This document shows, in pieces, positions 1 through 10,663 of a stretch of 64,000 nucleotides of DNA (positions are counted from its first letter, which is position 1; each line of letters begins with the position of its first letter). The position numbers were made by a program, and so were the translations under genes. The notes beneath the pieces are model-generated. The model did no database searches and was not told where the DNA came from. It saw only the letters and a program-made list of their open reading frames with translations. The stretch is from Emiliania huxleyi CCMP1516. Its lineage: Eukaryota; Haptophyta; Isochrysidales; Noelaerhabdaceae. The stretch spans positions 64,829 through 128,828 of the forward strand of contig NW_005200063.1 in NCBI RefSeq assembly GCF_000372725.1, given 5' to 3'.

Positions 1-697
1 GCTCGAGGGGCTCGACCTGGGCTCGCTCTCAAAGTCGCCTGGCTCGGCGGTGAGGACCCGCCCCGGGGCCACCCCTCCCGAAGCGCCCGCGGCCGCGCCA
101 CCCGCCCTCCGCCCCCAGTCCGCCCTCCGGCCTGCGCCCTTGACCCGCGCTGCCGCCGCCCCCCGCAGCACCGCGCGGCGCGCAAGGGTCGCGGCATTTC
201 GGCGGGGCAGGGCGCGACGTGCGGCTTCGGCACCCGTGGCCAAAAGTCGCGCAGCGGCCACTCCACCCGCCCCGGCTTTGAGGGCGGCCAGATCCCGCTC
301 TACCGCCGGCGAGCCCCGCCGCCCCCTTGTCGCGCCCCTGCTGTGCCCAAAAGCCGAGCCCCGCTCCCCGCTCCGCCCTCGCAGTCTCCCCAAGTTCGTG
401 GGCCGGCCCACCGGCCCCGGGCACACGAAGACCGAGTACGAGATCATCAAGGTCTCCGCCCTCAACCAGCTCGACGACGGCGCCGAGGTTGACTATGCGG
501 CCCTGCTGGCGGCGCGTGCCGTCTCAAAGTCCAAGCGGAAGCTCAACAAGGTGGTGGGCGCCGCGGACAAGCTGACCGTCAAGAACCTGAAGGTTCGCGC
601 GCACGCCTTCACCTCCTCCGCCCGCGCCGAGATCGAGGCGCTCGGCGGATCTTGCATCGAGCTCTCGCCCACGACTGGCGAGCCAGTGGCGGCGTGA
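1..697 (+). CDS. rpl15: Organellar ribosomal protein uL15 (L15), 5' end cut by window
   Basis: Large-subunit ribosomal protein L15 of bacterial type, so the nuclear-encoded plastid or mitochondrial protein. Exons 1-49, 169-308 and 385-697 join in phase. The joined protein reads S-L-S-K-S-P-G-S-A, then the hallmark glycine-rich stretch [10 protein letters not shown] and G-Q-K-S-R-S-G, then L-P-K-F-V-G-R-P and the C-terminal A-H-A-F-T block that binds 23S rRNA. Intron 1 (50-168) is GT-AG; intron 2 (309-384) has a GC donor. The start codon and any transit peptide lie upstream of base 1, so plastid versus mitochondrial targeting cannot be decided. The L15 family match is secure. Confidence 0.9.
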   Translation, partial: LEGLDLGSLSKSPGSAVRTRPGATPPEAPAAAPPALRPQSALRPAPLTRAAAAPRSTARRARVAAFRRGRARRAASAPVAKSRAAATPPAPALRAARSRSTAGEPRRPLVAPLLCPKAEPRSPLRPRSLPKFVGRPTGPGHTKTEYEIIKVSALNQLDDGAEVDYAALLAARAVSKSKRKLNKVVGAADKLTVKNLKVRAHAFTSSARAEIEALGGSCIELSPTTGEPVAA

Positions 698-1228
698 GAC
701 GGCTGCGTGAGACGTTCGGCTGCGTGAGACGTCGCCGCGAGGGAGGTGGTGCAGAGGGGCGAGGCGGCGTCAACTCGCGGCTGGATTGGCCTCTAACACA
801 CACTTTGAGAGAGGCTCCTTTGCCCTGCCCCGCTGCCGCGCGCCCTATAAGCCGTATCCGTATGTGCCTTGGACATTTCTGATTTTTCACGATGTGCTGT
901 GGTCGCCCACGTAACTTTACAATTTGCATCGAACACCACGCGTGACACGACATCAGGCGGGGCTGGGCGCTTGGGGGCTGGGGCGAAGAGAGATCCACAC
1001 ACACCTGTGACACCCCGTGTGTGACTGTGAGCTGCTCAGTGCTCAGCAGTGGGCCACTGGCAGTGCTCCCCCCTGTGCGCCCTGAGCTGTGCGACGTGCG
1101 AGGCCCGGCTCCGAGGCGTATACGTGTGAGCGCCGGCGCCCGCACGCCAGGCTCGCGGGTCAGACGAGATGCTCTTGCGTTACTAGCTGTTCGGAGATCT
1201 CACAGTGGAGCGGGGCCGGCCGCCAGCG
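698..1228. other. Intergenic, no gene seen
   Basis: Between two convergent gene ends. It begins with three near-copies of a ten-base unit gcgtgagacg (about 692-731). No ORF here resembles a protein and no RNA gene is recognised. Confidence 0.5.
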
Positions 1229-3020
1229 CTACGCGGCAGAAAGGAGGCTCGCAGTCCGCGGCTTGGCCGGGCACAGAAAGGCGATGCAGTTGCGCGCGGC
1301 GCCTCGGTCGAATGGATTGACCAGCGCGCCGTTTGGGGATCGGAAGTGCGCGTAGCGGCGCCGGTTGAGCCGCTCGTTTGTGGTGAGGTTGGCGAGGGCG
1401 TTCCGCGTCCTGTGGAGCCAGAAGCGAGCGAGCAGAAGGCAGGCGGGCGCCGCCACCGCCAGCGCGAGCCACAGCAGCGTCGTCGGCCGCCCGTCGCCTC
1501 TGTCCGGCGCCGGGTGCGGAGAAGGTTCGAGGAGGGCGTCGGCGGAGAGCGCGGCGACGGCTGCCGCGTCGGCGAGGAGGAGGGAGATGAAGAGGTAGAA
1601 GGAGGCGCGATTCCGCGCGCCGACGCAGTTGTTGATCCACGGGCAGTGGTGGTCAAAGTCGCAGACGCAGCGGCCGCACGCGCGGCAGTGCTTCGCCCGC
1701 AGCGGCCTCGGCTGCGCGCAAGCGTGGCAGTGCCTCGCGACAGCACCGCCGAGCATCGCCGTCGCGGCGCTTGCGGCCACAGGGGAGGCGGCAGGCGGGG
1801 AGGCGGCAGGCGGCGTGGCGGGCGGAGAGGCGGCGGGCGGAGGCGCGGCGGGCAGGCAGCCGTGTGTCGTCGGGAGGTAGCCTGGGTCTGAGCACGAGGC
1901 GGTGGCGCCGGAGAGGGCGACGAGCAGCAGCAGGCCCGCCGGCAGAGCCAGCCTCCAGGCGGCGGTGAGGGGAGGGGCGGGGCCGTGCAGAGGGGCGGGG
2001 CCCGCCCCTGGTGCGGCAGCGGCGCGCAGGCCGCAGGCGTACAGCACGTGCGCTCCGCCGATGGCCGTGCACAGCAGGGCCGGCATCAGGCGGCGGCGGC
2101 CGCAGCGCGTGTTTGCCCTCTGCTCGGCGGCGGCCTCTGCGCCCCTGAGCCACGAAGCGAGCTCCTCGGCGCCTAGCGGGGCCGGAGGCGGGGCGGGAGG
2201 CGGGGCGGGAGGCGGTGAGACGGGAGGCGGTGAGAGGGCCGCCACCAGTGCCAGCGCCGCGCCGCGCCCCTCTGCAGGGGAGAGGAGAGGCAGTGGAGAG
2301 AGGCAGAGAGAGGCAGGAGAAGAGAGAGGGAGAGAGGAGGGAGGACGAGGGGGAGAGAGGCTGAGCGGCTGAGGCGCAAAAGGAGAGAGAGGCAGAGGAG
2401 GGAGAGAGGCAGAGGGGCGTGAGAGGCAGGCCTAGCGACGACGCCACCGCGGCGGCGGTGCGGCGGTCTGAGTCGACGTCGCGCGCGTCGAGCGCCGCGA
2501 AGCGCACCAGCAGCTGCGCCACCGCCAGCTGCTCCTCCTCGGGCGGCGGTGGAGGCAGGTGGAGGCAGCGGAGCTCCTCTGCGTCGAGCGGCGCGACGGA
2601 GCCGTCTGTGGCGACCCGGTGCGGGACGACGGCCGCCTCGCGAGGCGAGTTTCCCAGCGCCACGTGATGCAGCGCCGACCGGCCCGCGTCGTCGCGCGCT
2701 CCGCTGCTGCGCGAAACCAGAAGCAGCCGCGAGAGGAAGGCGAGGTCGCCGGTCCGCGCGGCGAGGTGGACCGGCAGGAGGCCCGACGGCGAAGGTGCGT
2801 CGAGGTCAAGCTTCGCGTGCCGCAGCAGCCGCAGCGCGGCCGCCTTGTCGCCCGGCTCCGCCTCGGCGAGGCTCAGGTGGTGAGCCGCGCCGAGCCCATG
2901 CTGGTCGCACAGCCGGTCGGGCGAGGCGGCAGTCTCGAGGAGCAGCCGCAGCGCGGGCAGCGCGCAGGTGCGGCACGCGAGGAGGAGAGGTGGCAGCGTG
3001 TCGCCGCTCTGATCGTCCAT
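1229..3020 (-). CDS. Ankyrin-repeat DHHC protein S-acyltransferase
   Basis: Membrane enzyme that transfers palmitate from acyl-CoA to cysteines of target proteins, resembling Akr1/ZDHHC17, which join ankyrin repeats to a DHHC domain. Exon 1 (3020-2432) encodes three to four ankyrin repeats. Exon 2 (2271-1229) encodes transmembrane helices around an H-C-H-A-C...H-C-R-A-C-G-R-C...[10 protein letters not shown] zinc-binding cysteine-rich domain, with the catalytic Cys in DHHC, followed by two more helices and a T-N-E-R motif (the TTxE-like element). The 160-bp intron 2431-2272 has a GC donor and restores frame, giving 543 residues. The ATG at 3020 opens the ankyrin exon. Probably a Golgi or endomembrane protein; the substrate is unknown. 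Confidence 0.88.
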
Positions 3021-3109
3021 TTGAGGCTGTGGACGACCGGAGCCCCGGGGCGGCTGGCGCTGGGCTGACTCACAGCCCGCGCGTTCGAATTCTTTTACGT
3101 TTCAAGTAT

Positions 3110-3196
<87 letters not shown>

Positions 3197-3367
3197 CCGA
3201 GGGCGGACTGCTGACGGGGTTTGCGATGATGAGCGATCCGAACGTGGCATTCGGGTGATCAGATCACCACCGCCGAAGAGCGCACGTCCCCTCCTCTTAA
3301 ATCGCGCGCAATTCTTTTACTTGCGCCTTCAAGCAAGCACCGGCAGCAGAGCCTCGACAGAGCCCCC
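3021..3367. other. Divergent intergenic region
   Basis: Lies between the divergent starts at 3020 (minus) and 3368 (plus), so it should hold both promoters. Apart from the GA microsatellite at 3109-3194 nothing specific is recognised. Confidence 0.5.
3109..3194. repeat. (GA)n microsatellite
   Basis: About 43 uninterrupted GA dinucleotides in the shared upstream region of two divergent genes. Confidence 0.98.
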
Positions 3368-4378
3368 ATGTTGACATGCGCTCTCCTCTCGGCACAGGCC
3401 CTTGTCCCAGTCCAATCCTACCAGCTGCGCACGCCCTTCTCGATGCCTTGCGCGTCGCACCTCCGACCGCCGCCGCGCACGTTGCAGTGCCGACCCGTCC
3501 TCATGCAGGGGCAGCGGCGAGAGCTCGAGGTCGTGGCGCAACCGCTGGCGGCGCTGCGCTTTGCTGCAGGCCGCTTTGGCCTCGCTCTCGTGGGTGCCTC
3601 ACGCGTGCTGGATGGCGCGGTAAACCTCGTCGCGACATGCGCGGCGTGGCTGGTGCGCGTGGCGTTCACGGCTCTCCTCCTCCCCGTCCTCGCGACCGCC
3701 TGGCTGCTGCGCCACCTCGGCATGAGCTGCTGCAGCCGCGCCGCCACCAACGTGGCGGCGGGCGGCGGCCGGGCCGCCGCGGAGCAATGGATACCGAACT
3801 CGACGTGCGTCGGCGCACGTGGTCTTGCCGCGCCGCGGCCGTCGCACGTCGAGTTTGAGGAGGGGCAGCGGCTGGCGCACGCGCAGATGCTGCAGCGCTC
3901 CCGCGGCCGGCCCGGCAGCGCGCCGCCGGCCGGCGAAGCAAAGCGCAAGTACCTCCTTCTCGAGCGGCGGGCGGACGGGCACGTGGCGCCGGCAGCCACA
4001 CCGGCAGCCACACAGGTTACCACACAGGCTGCCACACCGGCAGCGACAGCGGCGCCGACGCCGGCTGCGGCGGTGGTGGCGTCCACGGAGGGCGGCCCGG
4101 CCGTGCCCGCGAGGCAGCTGGCGCCAAACTCGCCGCCCAGCCTCGCCTCCCAGGCCCGGGCGGACGGGGCGGCCCGGCGAGCCTCGTGGATGCCGCACCG
4201 GCCACACGGAGCTGAGGCTGCGGCCGCAACTGGCGGCCCGGCGGTGTCGGCGGCGCCGGCGCGACCCTCGCCCACCGCTGCCAGCGATGCGAAGGGCGGC
4301 GTGTCGGTGGCGGCCGAAGACGCGTCGGGTGCCAACAAGTGGCTGCCGCCGAGCTTCCGAGAGGCGGCCCGAAAGTAG
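3368..4378 (+). CDS. Hypothetical membrane protein, possibly plastid-targeted
   Basis: Intronless 336-codon ORF from an ATG at 3368; no family recognised. Residues 1-15 are hydrophobic and could be a signal peptide. A hydrophobic region at about residues 62-110 with A-L-L-L-P-V-L-A-T-A-W-L-L looks like one or two membrane helices. A Cys pair follows (S-C-C-S). The C-terminal two thirds are Ala/Pro/Thr-rich and probably disordered, with a short tandem repeat of A-A-T-P-A-A-T type at about 210-230. The end K-W-L-P-P-S-F-R-E-A-A-R-K is amphipathic. Codon use looks normal for the window. It could be translated, but without a homologue this remains a prediction. Confidence 0.5.
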   Translation: MLTCALLSAQALVPVQSYQLRTPFSMPCASHLRPPPRTLQCRPVLMQGQRRELEVVAQPLAALRFAAGRFGLALVGASRVLDGAVNLVATCAAWLVRVAFTALLLPVLATAWLLRHLGMSCCSRAATNVAAGGGRAAAEQWIPNSTCVGARGLAAPRPSHVEFEEGQRLAHAQMLQRSRGRPGSAPPAGEAKRKYLLLERRADGHVAPAATPAATQVTTQAATPAATAAPTPAAAVVASTEGGPAVPARQLAPNSPPSLASQARADGAARRASWMPHRPHGAEAAAATGGPAVSAAPARPSPTAASDAKGGVSVAAEDASGANKWLPPSFREAARK

Positions 4379-4827
4379 CAGCCTCCGCAGCCCCACCCGG
4401 CTTGAGGGGAGGTGCAGGCCTGGCCGGGCTCTCCGAGTGCGAAGAGCATGTGGGAGAGGGAGGAGGGCGGATATCGCCCTCCTCGGCGTTATCTGTTATT
4501 GCCCGCGGTAAGTCGCGAGGCAGCGCCGAGATCGATGGGTGGTGTAGCCAATGTGTGATCGATTCAACGCGTCCGGGCAGCAGTGTGTGGGGGCTAGAGC
4601 GTGCGCTGTGTGCCCGTGTGGATGGAAACAAACCCGGTTTCGGATTCCACTACAAGTGACTAGTCAAGTGAGAAGTGTGCGCGCGCCAGCGGTCCACACA
4701 CTCCTCTGACACTCGTCGTCTTCTAAGCTAGAAAAAGATAAATTCTGCCGGCGACGGGCGACGGGGACGGCCGACGCGGCACGCGCCCGCCCCGGGGGGC
4801 GCCGTGACGCGCAACAACGCAGTGGGC
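4379..4827. other. Intergenic, no gene seen
   Basis: Between two same-strand genes. An AT-richer stretch at about 4615-4670 and an upstream GTG in frame with the next gene (4804) are the only notable items. Confidence 0.45.
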
Positions 4828-7091
4828 ATGACGCCGATCGCCACGGCTCCCAACGAGGTCGTCGCAGCTGCGGAGCGGGGCGACGAGCAGGTGGTGCGGG
4901 AGTGGCTAAGTAACACCGGCGTGGCTGACCGCGGAGCCTGCGTTTTGAAGCTGCTGCTGGCGGCCGCCGCGGAAGGCCAGGAGCCACTGGCCGACCTGCT
5001 GCTGCAGCACTGCGACGACGTCAACAAGCCAGCAAATGACTTCGGCCAAACCGCGCTGCGTTTAGCAGCCACTGACGGGGACGGGCGGCTGGTCCGCAGG
5101 CTGCTGCAGCATGGCGCATTTCCAAATCACCGGGACGATGATGGCGATACCGCGCTCGTTGCCGCCGCCGAGGAGGGCCACGAGGAGGTCGTCAATGCAC
5201 TGCTGCGGGGCAGGGCGGACCCTTGCGTCCAGTGCCGCGGCGGTGAGATCGCGCTGCAGCGCGCCGTGACCCATGGTCACACGGCCGTGGTGCGTGCTCT
5301 GCTGCTTTGTCATGATGACGCCAAGGCTTTTGTGCGCTCCGTCCCATGGGACTGCTCCGGCTGCACCTTGCTGACCAGCGCCGCGACCGGAGGACATGAG
5401 CGGACTGTTGACGAGCTGCTGGATTGCGGCGCTTCGATCGATGGCAGGGAGGAGAACGACCAGACCGCCCTGATGGTCGCCGCGCAGCACGGACACGGGC
5501 GCGTCGTGGAGCTTCTGCTTCGGCGCGGTGCCTGCGTCAACCTTGTCGATCTCGATGCCGACCTCCCGGAAGACCAGCCAGCGGAGTACGGTAACGGGTA
5601 TGCAGCCCTCGCGCTCGCCGCCTACTACGGCCACCCTACCATCGTGAGCCGCCTGCTGCAGGCCGGCGCAGACATGAGCCTGCGAGGCCTGGACGGCAAG
5701 ACCGCACTGCAGCTGGCGAGGGATAGGGGGAACGTTGCGTGCGTCGAGGCCATCCGGGCCCACCTCAGGGAGCTGTCAGAGGCGAGGGCAGCACACGACA
5801 AGGCGCTCGCCGAGAAGGCGCATGCCGAGAGGCAGGCGCGTGAGGAGGCGGAACAAAAGGAAGCCGACAGGATCCGGACATGGCTACGCGATGAGGAAGC
5901 GGTGCTGGCGTGGCTCGACGGCGGCGGGGAGATCGACGCGCCTGAAATCACCTTCGATGTGGGACGGGTGAAAGATGGGACGATGCTGATGCTCGCCGCC
6001 GACGACGGCCAGGGGCGGGTGGTCGACATAATGCTGCAGCACGGCGCGGATGCGAACCGAGTGGCAAAGAACGGCAGTGGCCTCACGGCGCTCATGTTTG
6101 CCGCAGAGCAGGGCCACGCGGAGGTGGTTGAGCTGCTGCTGCGTCGCGGCGCGGACGTCAACTATCAAACGAGACGCTACCAAAGAACCGCGCTGATGAT
6201 GGCTCGCCGGCATCTGGCCGTCGTGGACACGCTGCTAGCGGCCGGCGCGCAGCCCGACCTGCAGGACTGTGCTGGCGATACGGCACTGATGGCGGTCGTT
6301 AAGGATTGCCACCCGACTGATGATCCCGACAGCCAAAGAACTGATGCTTGCTCCTCGATCGTGCTGCGCCTGCTGCGGGCCGGGGCGGATCCAGAGATCC
6401 GGAGTGTGGACGGCGAGACCGCGATAGAGCTTGCAAAGAAGCCGATGTATGAAGGATACGGCGATGAGTGCGTCCGCGTGATCGAGGAGCACATGGAGGC
6501 GGAGGCGGCACAACGAGGCGCCGCCCTTTTGGCCGAGATTGCAGCAGAGGAGGCTGCCGTGGTGAGTGCCAAGGTGAGCAAGCAGGCGAAGAAGGCCAAC
6601 AAGAAGAGGAAGGGAAAGAAGACGCCCCCAGCGCCCCCCAATCATGGGAGTTCGTCCGCAGCGGCTGCCGACAACGTGGTGGTCGCGGGCGATGCCGTTG
6701 AGCCCGCGGGCGACGCCGCCGACGAAGCTGTCGGCGGCGACGCGGCGACGGCGGCGGCGCGCGACGCGGCGGCGCTGGACACTACGCTGGGAGGCGAGTG
6801 TGAGGAGGCTAAGGAGGAGGGGGAGGAGGCGGAGGCGGAGGCGGAGGCGGCGGAGGAGGAGGCGCCCGACCACTTGCTTTGCCCCATCACGCAGGAGCTG
6901 ATGGAGGACCCGGTGATCGCTGCGGACGGTCACACGTACGAGCGGTCGGCGATACAGCGTTGGCTGCAGAGGCGGCAGACGAGCCCCAAGGCGGCACGCC
7001 ACTCGAGTCGGCCACGCTCTTCCCCAACCACCTCCTTCGCCGGCTCATTCTCGAGTGGCGCGAGGAGAGGCAGGCGGCAGCGCGGCCGTAA
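4828..7091 (+). CDS. Ankyrin-repeat/U-box protein (E3 ubiquitin ligase), one frame break
   Basis: Predicted E3 ligase in which ankyrin repeats pick the substrate and the C-terminal U-box binds the E2. I chose the ATG at 4828; an in-frame GTG lies at 4804. About ten ankyrin repeats with the D-x-x-G-x-T-A-L and G-H-x-x-V-V-x-x-L-L patterns fill residues 10-310 and 370-560, separated by a charged helix. An Ala/Glu-rich linker follows. The U-box starts H-L-L-C-P-I-T-Q-E-L-M-E-D-P-V (about 6868) and runs through D-G-H-T-Y-E-R to T-S-P-K (6990). From 6991 the rest of the U-box (G-T-P-L-E-S...N-H-L-L-R-R-L-I) is in another frame and ends at 7091. The uninterrupted frame would run to 7335 through unrelated residues. 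A one-base deletion at about 6990 explains this. Confidence 0.82.
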
Positions 7092-7473
7092 CTCTTCTCC
7101 CGCGGCGCCGCTATCCGTATCAGAACCAGAACTAGAAGAGATAAACGAGAATCGAGATATCAGTTATCACGCGCACGCGCCTAAAGTGGTTAAGTGCTGG
7201 TCCCTACACCCTAGAGGACCCCGTCTCGCGCTCTCGGCTGACGGCTCTGTCGCTCCCCCGTTTCCACTCTTATATGAGACCTTACGTGCGGCTGGCTCAA
7301 GTACATACCGTGGGAGAGGTGTGGGTACGGTATGAAAAGATATTTTTAGGAAATACGAGTAATAACGCGGTCGCGAACTCTGAGCAACTGACGGAAGGTT
7401 CATTGACACCACGCACGCACACACACATCGACTGGGCGAGGACAGGGAACGCGCGCGAATCGGCGGCGCAAGC
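7092..7473. other. Intergenic between convergent genes
   Basis: Contains the out-of-frame tail of the preceding ORF (to 7335) and an AT-richer patch at 7330-7370. No further gene is supported. Confidence 0.45.
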
Positions 7474-8235
7474 TCAGCCCGCAAGTTGGTCCTCGGGCCC
7501 GCGCGGCAGGCTCGCGGCGAGGGTAGCGCGGTGCAGGAAGGCTGCGACCGCAGAGCCGTCCTGGAGCGCCTGGCGTCCTCCCGCCTTGGAGAAAGAGTCG
7601 CGGCCGAACCGGTCTCTCGCAAAGACGTCTGCCCCAGCCGCGACCAGCAGCCGGGCCGTCGCGTCGTCGCCAAACGTGGCGGCCAGATGCAGCAAGTTTT
7701 GTGCGTCCCTGTCGCTGGTCGTCACGTCGGCCCCAGCTTCGACCGCCGCCAGAACACGGTCGTACCATTCGCGCGTGCTCCGATGGCTCGGGCCGGCTCG
7801 CAGCTCGGCGACGTGGAAAAAGGTTGGGAAGTCGGTGTGCGTGCCGCGTCGGAGAGGCCGCACTCCCTCCCTCCGAGCCTCGAGCAGCAGGTAGCGCGCC
7901 TCGAAGCTCGCGTTGCGGCTGCGCGCGTAGCGCAGGTGCGGCGATAGGCCCGCGAGCGCGGAGCGGGCCACAGTTGTGAGCTTGAGGCCACTGCAGAGCC
8001 GCCCCCAGAGCGCGCCCTGCGCCGCGACAAAGGCGCAGAGCCGCCTGCATGCCATCCTTAAACAGCCGAGCGACTCTGGATGCGTTAGGAGCTGCGGCAG
8101 CAGAAGGTCTGCGAGGAGCTCGTGGCCCTCCGACGAGAGCAGCAGCGTCAGAACGTCGCGTCCGCGCTTCGGCCGGTGCTGCGGCGGCGGCAGCAGGGTC
8201 GCGAGCCGCGCACTCGACCGAAGCGTGCGCGTCAT
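7474..8235 (-). CDS. Ankyrin-repeat protein, otherwise unknown
   Basis: Single-exon ORF of 253 residues from an ATG at 8235. Residues about 30-110 are helical and Leu-rich and might be a degenerate F-box-like or helical domain, but no motif is convincing. Residues about 160-235 form two ankyrin repeats: V-L-A-A-V-E-A-G-A-D-V...N-L-L-H-L-A-A-T-F-G-D-D followed by A-R-L-L-V-A-A-G-A-D-V. Ankyrin repeats mediate protein binding, so a scaffold or adaptor role is inferred. Its start is 190 bp from that of the divergent VTA1 gene. Confidence 0.65.
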   Translation of the reverse strand: MTRTLRSSARLATLLPPPQHRPKRGRDVLTLLLSSEGHELLADLLLPQLLTHPESLGCLRMACRRLCAFVAAQGALWGRLCSGLKLTTVARSALAGLSPHLRYARSRNASFEARYLLLEARREGVRPLRRGTHTDFPTFFHVAELRAGPSHRSTREWYDRVLAAVEAGADVTTSDRDAQNLLHLAATFGDDATARLLVAAGADVFARDRFGRDSFSKAGGRQALQDGSAVAAFLHRATLAASLPRGPEDQLAG

Positions 8236-8424
8236 GTATCGCCCCGCCCCCCCCCGCCAGGAGGCGAGACCTCGAAAGCTCGAGGATTGTCGGAGAGGTG
8301 CCGAACTTAGGCACGCACAACCGCCGCGATTTCTTCCCGACCCTGGCGCGCCTCGGGCCGACAGCCGACTCCTGGCCTAGGCCACGGTGCACGCTCCGCC
8401 ACCGTGCACGGTCGGTCCTCTCGC

Positions 8425-9695
8425 ATGGCGTCTCAGCAGCCGCCACCGGCCCTCGAGCCGATGCGCGTCTACCTCGATCGCTCGCGCGAGCTGCAGGCTG
8501 CCAAGCCGATCGTCGCGCACTACCTGCGCGTCTTTGCGATGAACATCGCGCTGCAGCTACGCTCGCGCCTCCGTCCGGCGGACCTCGTGTACGTCTCCTC
8601 GCTGATGGACTCGCTCGAGCAGGAGCGCACGCAGCTCGAGGCGCAGCGCGCGGCGAAGCACCCGCAGGAGACGATCCGAGAGTTTGCCATCGACCTGTCC
8701 AACCGCGCACGCTCCGCCGACAAGCCAGAGGTGTCAATCCCGAACCCGAGCCAGCGCTGGACGATCGTGGACGCGCCAAAGGTGGCACAGGCATACCACG
8801 CCTCGGCCGTCGTGCTGGACTCGCTCCGCCAGTTTGCGCCGCTCGCTCCAGATCTCGCGCAGCGGCAGCAGAGCGCGCACAAGCGGTCGCAGCAGTGAGC
8901 TCAGCCCGCCCGCCCCGCCCCGCCGCAGCCCCGCATTCGCCCGCCCGCCGGCGAGACCGCGCCTCGCCGCCTCCCGACCGCCCGCGGCCCGCCCCACTCA
9001 GGCTCTCCTTGGCGCTCTCGCGCGCCCTCCGCTCCCCGCCCTGCGTGCCGGTCGACTGGAGGCCGCTCCCAGCCTCTCTCCTCGCGCCGCCCCTCCCCTC
9101 GCCGCCGCCCGCGCCATCCGCACCGGCCGCGCCGCCGAAGCCGCCGCCGCCCCCCTCCGCCCCGCCCACCGGGCCGCCGCCTCCCTACACCCCGGCCGCA
9201 GCCGCACCGCCGCCTCCGCCGCCCTACGCCCCGCCACCGCCAGCTGTGCCGCCGCCGCAGCCCTTCGCCGCTGCACCGCCTCCCGCATCGGCTCCGCCAC
9301 CGCCGCCCTTCGCCGCCCCGCCGCCCTTCGCCGCCCCGCCGCCCTTCGCCGCCCCGCCGCCGGCTGCACCACCGCCGCCGGCCGCCGCAGCACCAGCACC
9401 AGCACCAGCGCCGCCTCCGCCTCCGCCCGTGCCTCCGCCAGCGGGTGCGGGCGGTGCCGGTGCCTCGCACGAGGCGGGAGACGAGGTGTACGAGGCGGGG
9501 GACGAGGTGTGGTACTACGAGCGCGGGGTGGGGTGGACTCCGTCCGGGGTCGCTGCCGTGCACCGCAACGACGTGACTCCGTACTACACCATCTCGCACA
9601 AGGGAAGGGAGCGGGAGACGGAGGCACAGCACCACGCGGCCACCGCCACCCGCACCCGCACCCGCCCGGCCACACTCGCCCTCCGTCCCGGCTGA
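8425..9695 (+). CDS. VTA1: VTA1/LIP5-like ESCRT-III/Vps4 regulator with proline-rich tail
   Basis: VTA1/LIP5 activates the Vps4 ATPase that disassembles ESCRT-III on endosomes. Exon 1 (8425-8894) carries the N-terminal tandem-MIT-like helical domain: R-S-R-E-L-Q-A-A-K-P-I-V-A-H-Y-L-R-V-F-A-M near the start and A-S-A-V-V-L-D-S-L-R-Q-F at its end. I used the ATG at 8425. GT donor at 8895; with the acceptor at 9001 exon 2 (9002-9695) is in phase and gives a long Pro/Ala linker (as family members have) and then a small beta-rich module, D-E-V-W-Y-Y-E-R...V-T-P-Y-Y-T-I, resembling an SH3/Tudor-like fold. The usual C-terminal Vps4-binding helices are not seen; they may lie in the adjacent gap. The exon 2 start is less sure than exon 1. 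Confidence 0.72.
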
Positions 9696-9810
9696 GGTCA
9701 CGGTCCCGCACGATCTAGTTGGAGGTGGGACGGGCCGCGGTCGAGGCGGCGCGGGTGTAGGTGTTGGGGCCGGGGAGGCTGGGGGAGGTGGTTGCAGCGG
9801 GCGGCGGGTT

Positions 9811-10154
9811 NNNNNNNNNNNNNNNNNNNNNNNNNNNNNNNNNNNNNNNNNNNNNNNNNNNNNNNNNNNNNNNNNNNNNNNNNNNNNNNNNNNNNNNNNN
9901 NNNNNNNNNNNNNNNNNNNNNNNNNNNNNNNNNNNNNNNNNNNNNNNNNNNNNNNNNNNNNNNNNNNNNNNNNNNNNNNNNNNNNNNNNNNNNNNNNNNN
10001 NNNNNNNNNNNNNNNNNNNNNNNNNNNNNNNNNNNNNNNNNNNNNNNNNNNNNNNNNNNNNNNNNNNNNNNNNNNNNNNNNNNNNNNNNNNNNNNNNNNN
10101 NNNNNNNNNNNNNNNNNNNNNNNNNNNNNNNNNNNNNNNNNNNNNNNNNNNNNN
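9811..10154. other. Assembly gap (344 N)
   Basis: Run of N between the VTA1 gene and the following ORF fragment. The 3' part of one gene or the 5' part of the other may be missing here. Confidence 1.
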
Positions 10155-10657
10155 GCGTCGCGAGAGACGAAGCCGCCGCGCCCGCTGTGGAGCCGCGCGT
10201 GGAGGTGCCGCCCCAGCCAGCCCCTCGCGAGGAGCCAGCCCCGGCCGCGCCACCGGCCGGCGAGGCGGCGGGCGGCGGCAGCGCAGCTGCAGGCAGCGGC
10301 GCGGCTGCAGGCGACGCGGCGGGCGGCAGCGCAGCTGTGCCTTTGGACGTTGAGGCGTCTCGCCAGGCGTCGTTTCAGGAGCAGTTTGGCCCGGCGGCGT
10401 GGCGCCCGAAGCCTCCCGTCGCGCCCGCTCCTTCCGCTGCCGCCCCTCTGGGAGTCCCGCCTGCGAAAGGTGCTCTGTCCCTCCCTCCTCCCAACCCGTC
10501 ATGCGCTTGGATCCCGCCCGCGCTCGGTCGACTCCGCCTCGCCCCGTCGCAGGAACGACCGACTCTGGCTTGCCGAGTGCAGCAAGCGGCACTCCCTCCC
10601 CTCCTGACTGATCCCGCTCCGGCGGAGACCGGAGAGGCCAGGAGGATGCTCGACTAG
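10155..10657 (+). CDS. Ala/Pro-rich ORF fragment after the gap, unknown
   Basis: Open frame leading out of the gap. It is almost entirely Ala, Pro, Gly and Glu, with one less biased patch around 10340-10400 (S-R-Q-A-S-F-Q-E-Q-F-G-P-A-A-W). A possible GT donor at about 10470 and an acceptor at about 10552 would give a different, short C-terminus. It could be the last part of the VTA1 gene or a separate gene. No function can be assigned. Confidence 0.3.
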
Positions 10658-10663
10658 CCGGCT

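Noticed and set aside
3109..3194. Open frames through the GA microsatellite (Arg-Glu repeats)
   Set aside because: Pure repeat translation.
8049..9001. Plus-strand open frame before the VTA1 exon 2
   Set aside because: It runs antisense through the ankyrin gene and VTA1 exon 1; only the part after the acceptor at 9001 makes sense as VTA1.
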